Assembly (NCBI GenBank): GCA_946409855.1
Contig: CAMJXZ010000099.1
Span: 1-10,014 of the forward strand
Origin: an uncultured Clostridia bacterium
GTDB lineage: Bacteria; Bacillota; Clostridia; Christensenellales; Aristaeellaceae
DNA: 10,014 nucleotides
Direction of reading: 5' to 3'
Under the pieces are notes generated by a model that did not search any database, had not been told where the DNA came from, and saw only the letters and a list, made by a program, of their open reading frames with translations. The number at the start of each line of letters is the position of its first letter. The stretch's first letter is position 1. Made by a program: the position numbers and the translations under genes. This document shows positions 6,973 through 10,014 of the stretch, piece after piece.

Positions 6973-7457
6973 TCCTTTTCCCCCTTATCGTCGCCGTCTT
7001 CCTCGTCGTCTTCCGTGATCTCATATTCCATTTTATCGGTGTACAGAACGCCGTCCAGATGGTCGATTTCATGGCACAGGCAGCGGGCAAGCAGATCCTC
7101 TCCCGTCACCTCAAAGGATTTGCCCTTCCTGTCCTGAGCGCGAACGGTCACCTTCTGCGGACGGCGGACAAAGCCCCTCTTCCCGGGTACGGAAAGACAG
7201 CCTTCCGGCCCGGCCTGCTCGCCCTCCATCGAAATGATTTCCGGATTCACCAGCTCAATCAGGCCGTCTCCCACGTCGACGACCACCACCCGGCGAAGAA
7301 TGCCCACCTGAGGCGCCGCGAGGCCTACGCCTTCCGCCTTGTACATGGTATCCGCCATATCCCGAAGCAGCAGCCACAGGCGCAGATCAAATTTCTGCAT
7401 CGGTTTGCACACTTTGCGGAGACCTTCGTCCCCCACTTTCACGATCTTTCTTTCCAT
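6969..7457 (-). CDS. def: peptide deformylase
   Basis: Def is a cytosolic metalloenzyme (Fe2+ or Zn2+) that removes the N-formyl group from nascent proteins at the ribosome exit. All three family motifs are present in 162 residues: GVGLAAPQVG 43-52, EGCLSV 85-90 with metal ligand C87, and HEIDHLDG 129-136 with ligands H129 and H133 and catalytic E130. The protein ends in an acidic tail of about 15 residues (TEDDEEDGDDKGEKD, from 148), beyond the catalytic core. The ATG at 7455-7457 lies 17 bases after the priA stop. Only a weak purine-rich site (AAGAAAGAAG) precedes it, so translation may partly rely on ribosomes finishing priA. It overlaps fmt by 4 bases. Confidence 0.97.
   Translation of the reverse strand: MERKIVKVGDEGLRKVCKPMQKFDLRLWLLLRDMADTMYKAEGVGLAAPQVGILRRVVVVDVGDGLIELVNPEIISMEGEQAGPEGCLSVPGKRGFVRRPQKVTVRAQDRKGKSFEVTGEDLLARCLCHEIDHLDGVLYTDKMEYEITEDDEEDGDDKGEKD
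6980..6986 (-). promoter_or_regulatory. ribosome binding site supporting the TTG start of fmt
   Basis: AAGGGGG on the minus strand, ending 7 bases before TTG at 6970-6972. It is encoded by the Lys-Gly codons in the charged tail of def, so the def C-terminus doubles as the fmt translation signal. Confidence 0.7.
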
Positions 7458-7474
7458 GATTCTTACTTCTTTCT

Positions 7475-9724
7475 TTATGCCAGGGAGGCTGGATTGATTT
7501 CAAACGATATGGAAATATGATGCTCCGTCTGGCCGGACCATTCCGAAAGACGGGCCATCGCTTTCTCGCTTTCCGGATGATTCAGCAGCTTCATCAGCAC
7601 CTGCGCCCGGAACCGGTTGTCGATGTAGGAGATCGGCGCTTCATCGGAGCGGAGAAACAGCAGGCGTTTTTGAAGCTTTTCCGTTTCAAAAAACGCTTTT
7701 GTCTTTTCCGCCAGCTGATCGGCGGCGGCTTTGGCCGCTGCGCCGTCATCCGCTTCCACCAGAAAACGGGCGATGATGGTAAACGGCGGATAAAGCTGTT
7801 TGCGGCGCCGGCTGAATTCATTTTCAAAGAATTCCCGGTAATCCTGCGATACGGAGGCGGCAATCGCGTAATGATCCGGCTGATAGGTCTGGATCACGAC
7901 GGAACCGGGCACATTCGCCCGCCCCGCTCTGCCGGCCACCTGCACGAGCAGCTGAAAGGTCCGTTCCGCGGCGCGGTAATCCGGCATGGTCAGCGATAAA
8001 TCGGCCAGCACCGCGCCGACCAGGGACACCTGCGGAAAGTCCAGCCCTTTGGCGATCATCTGGGTGCCGATCAGCACCTGCGCCTGACGGGAGCGGAACG
8101 CATTGATGATTTCCTGATGGGCGTTCTGCGTCCGGGTGGTATCAAAGTCCATCCGCAGCGTTTTCACATCCGGGAAAAGGCGCTTTACCTCTTCTTCGAC
8201 CTTCTGTGTGCCGATGCCGACGGTACGGATGCTTTCCGAGCCGCACACCGGACATTTGCGCGGCAGGGGGACCGTCTCCCCGCAGTAATGACAGTGCAGC
8301 AGCCCGTCGGACTTGTGGTACGCCATGGCGACGTCGCAGCGGGGACATTTCACCGTCGCCCCGCAGGAACGGCAGGTCACGGATGAGGCGTACCCTCTTC
8401 TGTTCAAAAACAGGATCGCCTGCTGGCCGGATTTCACGGCGCGCCGCAGCCGCTCCTTTAAAACCGCGGAAAAGATGCTCCGGTTGCCCAGGGAAAGCTC
8501 CTTCCGCATATCCGCGATATACACGGCGGGCAGGTCTCTCCCGTTGATCCGGCGGGGCATTTCCAGCAGGACGTATTCCCCTTTTCTCGCCATTGCGAAG
8601 GAATAAATGCTGGGCGTGGCGCTGCCGAGCAGCAGGATCGCGTTTTCCCGTCCGGCACGGCTCAGAGCGATCTGCCGCGCGTCGTACTGCGGAAAGCTCT
8701 CCGAAAAAAAGCTGGGTTCGTGTTCTTCGTCCACGATCACTGCGCCCAGTTTTTCCACCGGCGCGAAAACCGCGGAACGGGCGCCGATGATGACCCTGGC
8801 TTCCCCCCGGCGGATCCTCCGCCACTCGTCAAACCGTTCTCCCGGCGTGAGCCTTGAGTGCAGAATGGCCGCCAAGCTGCCGAACCGGCCTTCAAACCAA
8901 TCCACCATCTGGGCGGTCAGGGCGATCTCAGGCACCAGGACGATCACGCTTTTGTCCCGCTTCAGGCATTCCCGGGCAAGCCGCATATAGACCTCGGTCT
9001 TCCCCGAACCGGTGACGCCGTGCAAAAGGAAACAGCGCTTGAGCACCTGATTCGGCTGCCGGTCACAGCGCAGCAGCGCGTCCGACAGCTCCGCCATCAC
9101 TTCTTCCTGCTCAGGGGTCAGGGTAACTTCCTTCGGATCCTGCGGAAACACCGCGGGTTTCCGGTTCACTTCCCGCTGAGAAACAGTCACCGCGCCTTCC
9201 TGCCGCATCTCTTCCAGCAATGGATTTGGGTCCCGGACGATGCCGCGGATATCCTTCAGCGAATGCTCCTCACCGTCTGAAAGATAGGAGAGGAGAATCT
9301 TCTTGCGGACGGCCCGCTTGCCGATGCTGGCCGAATACTGTTCCAGCGCTTCCCCGGAAAGGACACACCGGGCGGTCGTTTCCGTTTTGACGCGTACCCT
9401 GCTCCCCCGCATCTGCGCCGGGATCATCAGCCGCAGCGCGACGGACTTCGTGCAGTGAAACCGCTCGCAGATCTCTTCCGCCAGCTCCAGCATATGCGGC
9501 AGCAGCGCGGGATAATCTTCCAGCGGTTCGATGATGTCCCTGATTTTTTCTTCCGGGACAGAGGAGCTTTCCTCAATGGACAGGATATAGCCTTCCGCTG
9601 TTTTAGCGCCGAATGGGATTTTGACCCGCCAGCCGGCGGACAGGGCCATACCGTCCGGCACCCGGTAATCAAAGACCCGGTCCAGCGCCGAGGCGTTGAT
9701 ATCAACAATTACTTTCGCGTACAA
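7475..9724 (-). CDS. priA: primosomal protein N', replication restart helicase PriA
   Basis: PriA is a 3'-to-5' superfamily 2 helicase that recognises abandoned replication forks and starts primosome reloading, in Firmicutes through DnaD/DnaB/DnaI. The 749 residues are full length. An N-terminal 3' DNA-binding domain (about 1-105) and winged-helix region lead to the helicase core with Walker A GVTGSGKTEVY 236-246, Walker B DEEH 332-335, motif III GSATPS 367-372 and motif VI QVAGRAGR 595-602. All eight zinc cysteines are present in four CxxC pairs (C451/C454, C460/C463, C478/C481, C491/C494). The start is TTG at 9722-9724: an in-frame TGA (the coaBC stop) lies seven codons upstream, GGAGAAG sits 5 bases before the TTG, and the next Met is residue 26. 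The C-terminal domain (about 640-749) is complete. Confidence 0.97.
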   Translation of the reverse strand: MYAKVIVDINASALDRVFDYRVPDGMALSAGWRVKIPFGAKTAEGYILSIEESSSVPEEKIRDIIEPLEDYPALLPHMLELAEEICERFHCTKSVALRLMIPAQMRGSRVRVKTETTARCVLSGEALEQYSASIGKRAVRKKILLSYLSDGEEHSLKDIRGIVRDPNPLLEEMRQEGAVTVSQREVNRKPAVFPQDPKEVTLTPEQEEVMAELSDALLRCDRQPNQVLKRCFLLHGVTGSGKTEVYMRLARECLKRDKSVIVLVPEIALTAQMVDWFEGRFGSLAAILHSRLTPGERFDEWRRIRRGEARVIIGARSAVFAPVEKLGAVIVDEEHEPSFFSESFPQYDARQIALSRAGRENAILLLGSATPSIYSFAMARKGEYVLLEMPRRINGRDLPAVYIADMRKELSLGNRSIFSAVLKERLRRAVKSGQQAILFLNRRGYASSVTCRSCGATVKCPRCDVAMAYHKSDGLLHCHYCGETVPLPRKCPVCGSESIRTVGIGTQKVEEEVKRLFPDVKTLRMDFDTTRTQNAHQEIINAFRSRQAQVLIGTQMIAKGLDFPQVSLVGAVLADLSLTMPDYRAAERTFQLLVQVAGRAGRANVPGSVVIQTYQPDHYAIAASVSQDYREFFENEFSRRRKQLYPPFTIIARFLVEADDGAAAKAAADQLAEKTKAFFETEKLQKRLLFLRSDEAPISYIDNRFRAQVLMKLLNHPESEKAMARLSEWSGQTEHHISISFEINPASLA

Positions 9725-9729
9725 GACGA

Positions 9730-9736
9730 CTTCTCC
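9730..9736 (-). promoter_or_regulatory. ribosome binding site supporting the TTG start of priA
   Basis: GGAGAAG on the minus strand in the 18-base gap between coaBC and priA, 5 bases from TTG at 9722-9724. With the in-frame TGA just upstream and no ATG or GTG between, it leaves TTG as the only sensible start. Confidence 0.8.
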
Positions 9737-9742
9737 AGATGA

Positions 9743-10014
9743 TCAGCATTCCTGATACAATTCAAGCGCCTTATCCAGAATGATTCCGGCCACTTCTTTC
9801 TTGGTCATGAGCGGATATTCCGTCAAACCGTCTTTGGTAATCAGCGTGACGATGTTGGTATCCACATCAAACCCGGCGCCCTGCTTGGTCACATCGTTGG
9901 CGACGATCATATCCAGGTTCTTTTTCTGCATTTTGACGGCGGCATGATCGTGCAGGTTTTCCGTCTCCGCGGCAAAGCCGACCAGGACTTGCCCGGGGCG
10001 CTTCTGCCGGCCGA
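9743..10014 (-). CDS. coaBC: bifunctional phosphopantothenoylcysteine decarboxylase/synthetase CoaBC, C-terminal part
   Basis: CoaBC joins cysteine to 4'-phosphopantothenate using CTP (CoaB) and decarboxylates the product (CoaC), two steps of coenzyme A synthesis. Only the last 90 or so residues, the end of the CoaB domain, are in the window; the gene runs off the right edge. The frame is open to the edge and reads VGFAAETENL (about 9946-9981), then KNLDMIVAND and a Phe-x-x-(D/N)-T-N-x-V-T-L stretch that ends the CTP/phosphopantothenate-binding fold. An in-frame ATG at 9929-9931 is internal, since the conserved GFAAET motif lies upstream of it. The TGA stop at 9743-9745 is 18 bases before priA. 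Linkage to priA is the normal Firmicute order. Confidence 0.93.
   Translation of the reverse strand, partial: GRQKRPGQVLVGFAAETENLHDHAAVKMQKKNLDMIVANDVTKQGAGFDVDTNIVTLITKDGLTEYPLMTKKEVAGIILDKALELYQEC

Noticed and set aside
6208..7137. 309-codon open frame on the plus strand
   Set aside because: It spans the def/fmt junction in antisense, and both of those genes carry complete active sites; no motif or plausible gene structure of its own.
9743..9931. Possible small 62-residue gene upstream of priA
   Set aside because: The frame is open to the right edge and encodes the conserved GFAAET part of CoaB upstream of this ATG, so it is the end of coaBC and not a separate gene.
1..10014. Hidden defence system, mobile element, CRISPR array or RNA gene
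   Set aside because: Every base apart from gaps of 18 or fewer lies in a recognised housekeeping gene in its conserved order. I saw no repeats, transposase, integrase or tRNA-like structure.

Overview
The window is a tightly packed run of ten genes, all on the minus strand and all recognisable as bacterial housekeeping genes. Transcription runs from high to low coordinates: coaBC (3' end only) - priA - def - fmt - rsmB - rlmN - stp/prpC - prkC - rsgA/cpgA - rpe (5' end only). This is the conserved replication-restart / translation-initiation / rRNA-modification / Ser-Thr-kinase block of Firmicutes, in the same order as the Bacillus subtilis coaBC-to-rpe cluster. A PASTA-domain kinase, its PP2C phosphatase and RsgA beside rpe point to a Firmicute. 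The GC-rich sequence and GC-ending codons suggest a GC-rich clostridial-type member rather than a Bacillus. I cannot place it more precisely.

Layout: CoaBC makes 4'-phosphopantetheine for coenzyme A (right edge to 9743). PriA restarts collapsed replication forks (9724-7475). Def and Fmt deformylate and formylate the initiator methionine (7457-6969 and 6972-6034). RsmB and RlmN methylate 16S and 23S rRNA (6018-4483 and 4486-3449). Stp and PrkC form a phosphatase/receptor-kinase pair (3452-2757 and 2755-1121). RsgA is a GTPase for 30S subunit maturation (1112-228). Rpe is ribulose-phosphate 3-epimerase (235 to the left edge).

No gap between genes exceeds 18 bases. Junctions are 18, 17, -4, 15, -4, -4, 1, 8 and -8 bases, so this looks like one translationally coupled transcription unit whose promoter lies beyond the right edge. 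I see no internal promoter, terminator, RNA gene, mobile element, repeat or CRISPR array. Three genes (priA, fmt, prkC) start with TTG behind good Shine-Dalgarno sequences. Stop codons are TAA (4) and TGA (5), with no TAG.

I found no undescribed system. The points that deserve a second look are: an in-frame TAA inside rpe with recognisable Rpe sequence continuing past it; a PrkC activation loop that has lost most phospho-acceptor threonines and carries Glu where B. subtilis PrkC has a phosphorylated Thr; a degenerate third PASTA domain; and a 62-residue Arg/Gly/Pro-rich tail on the N-terminus of RsmB.
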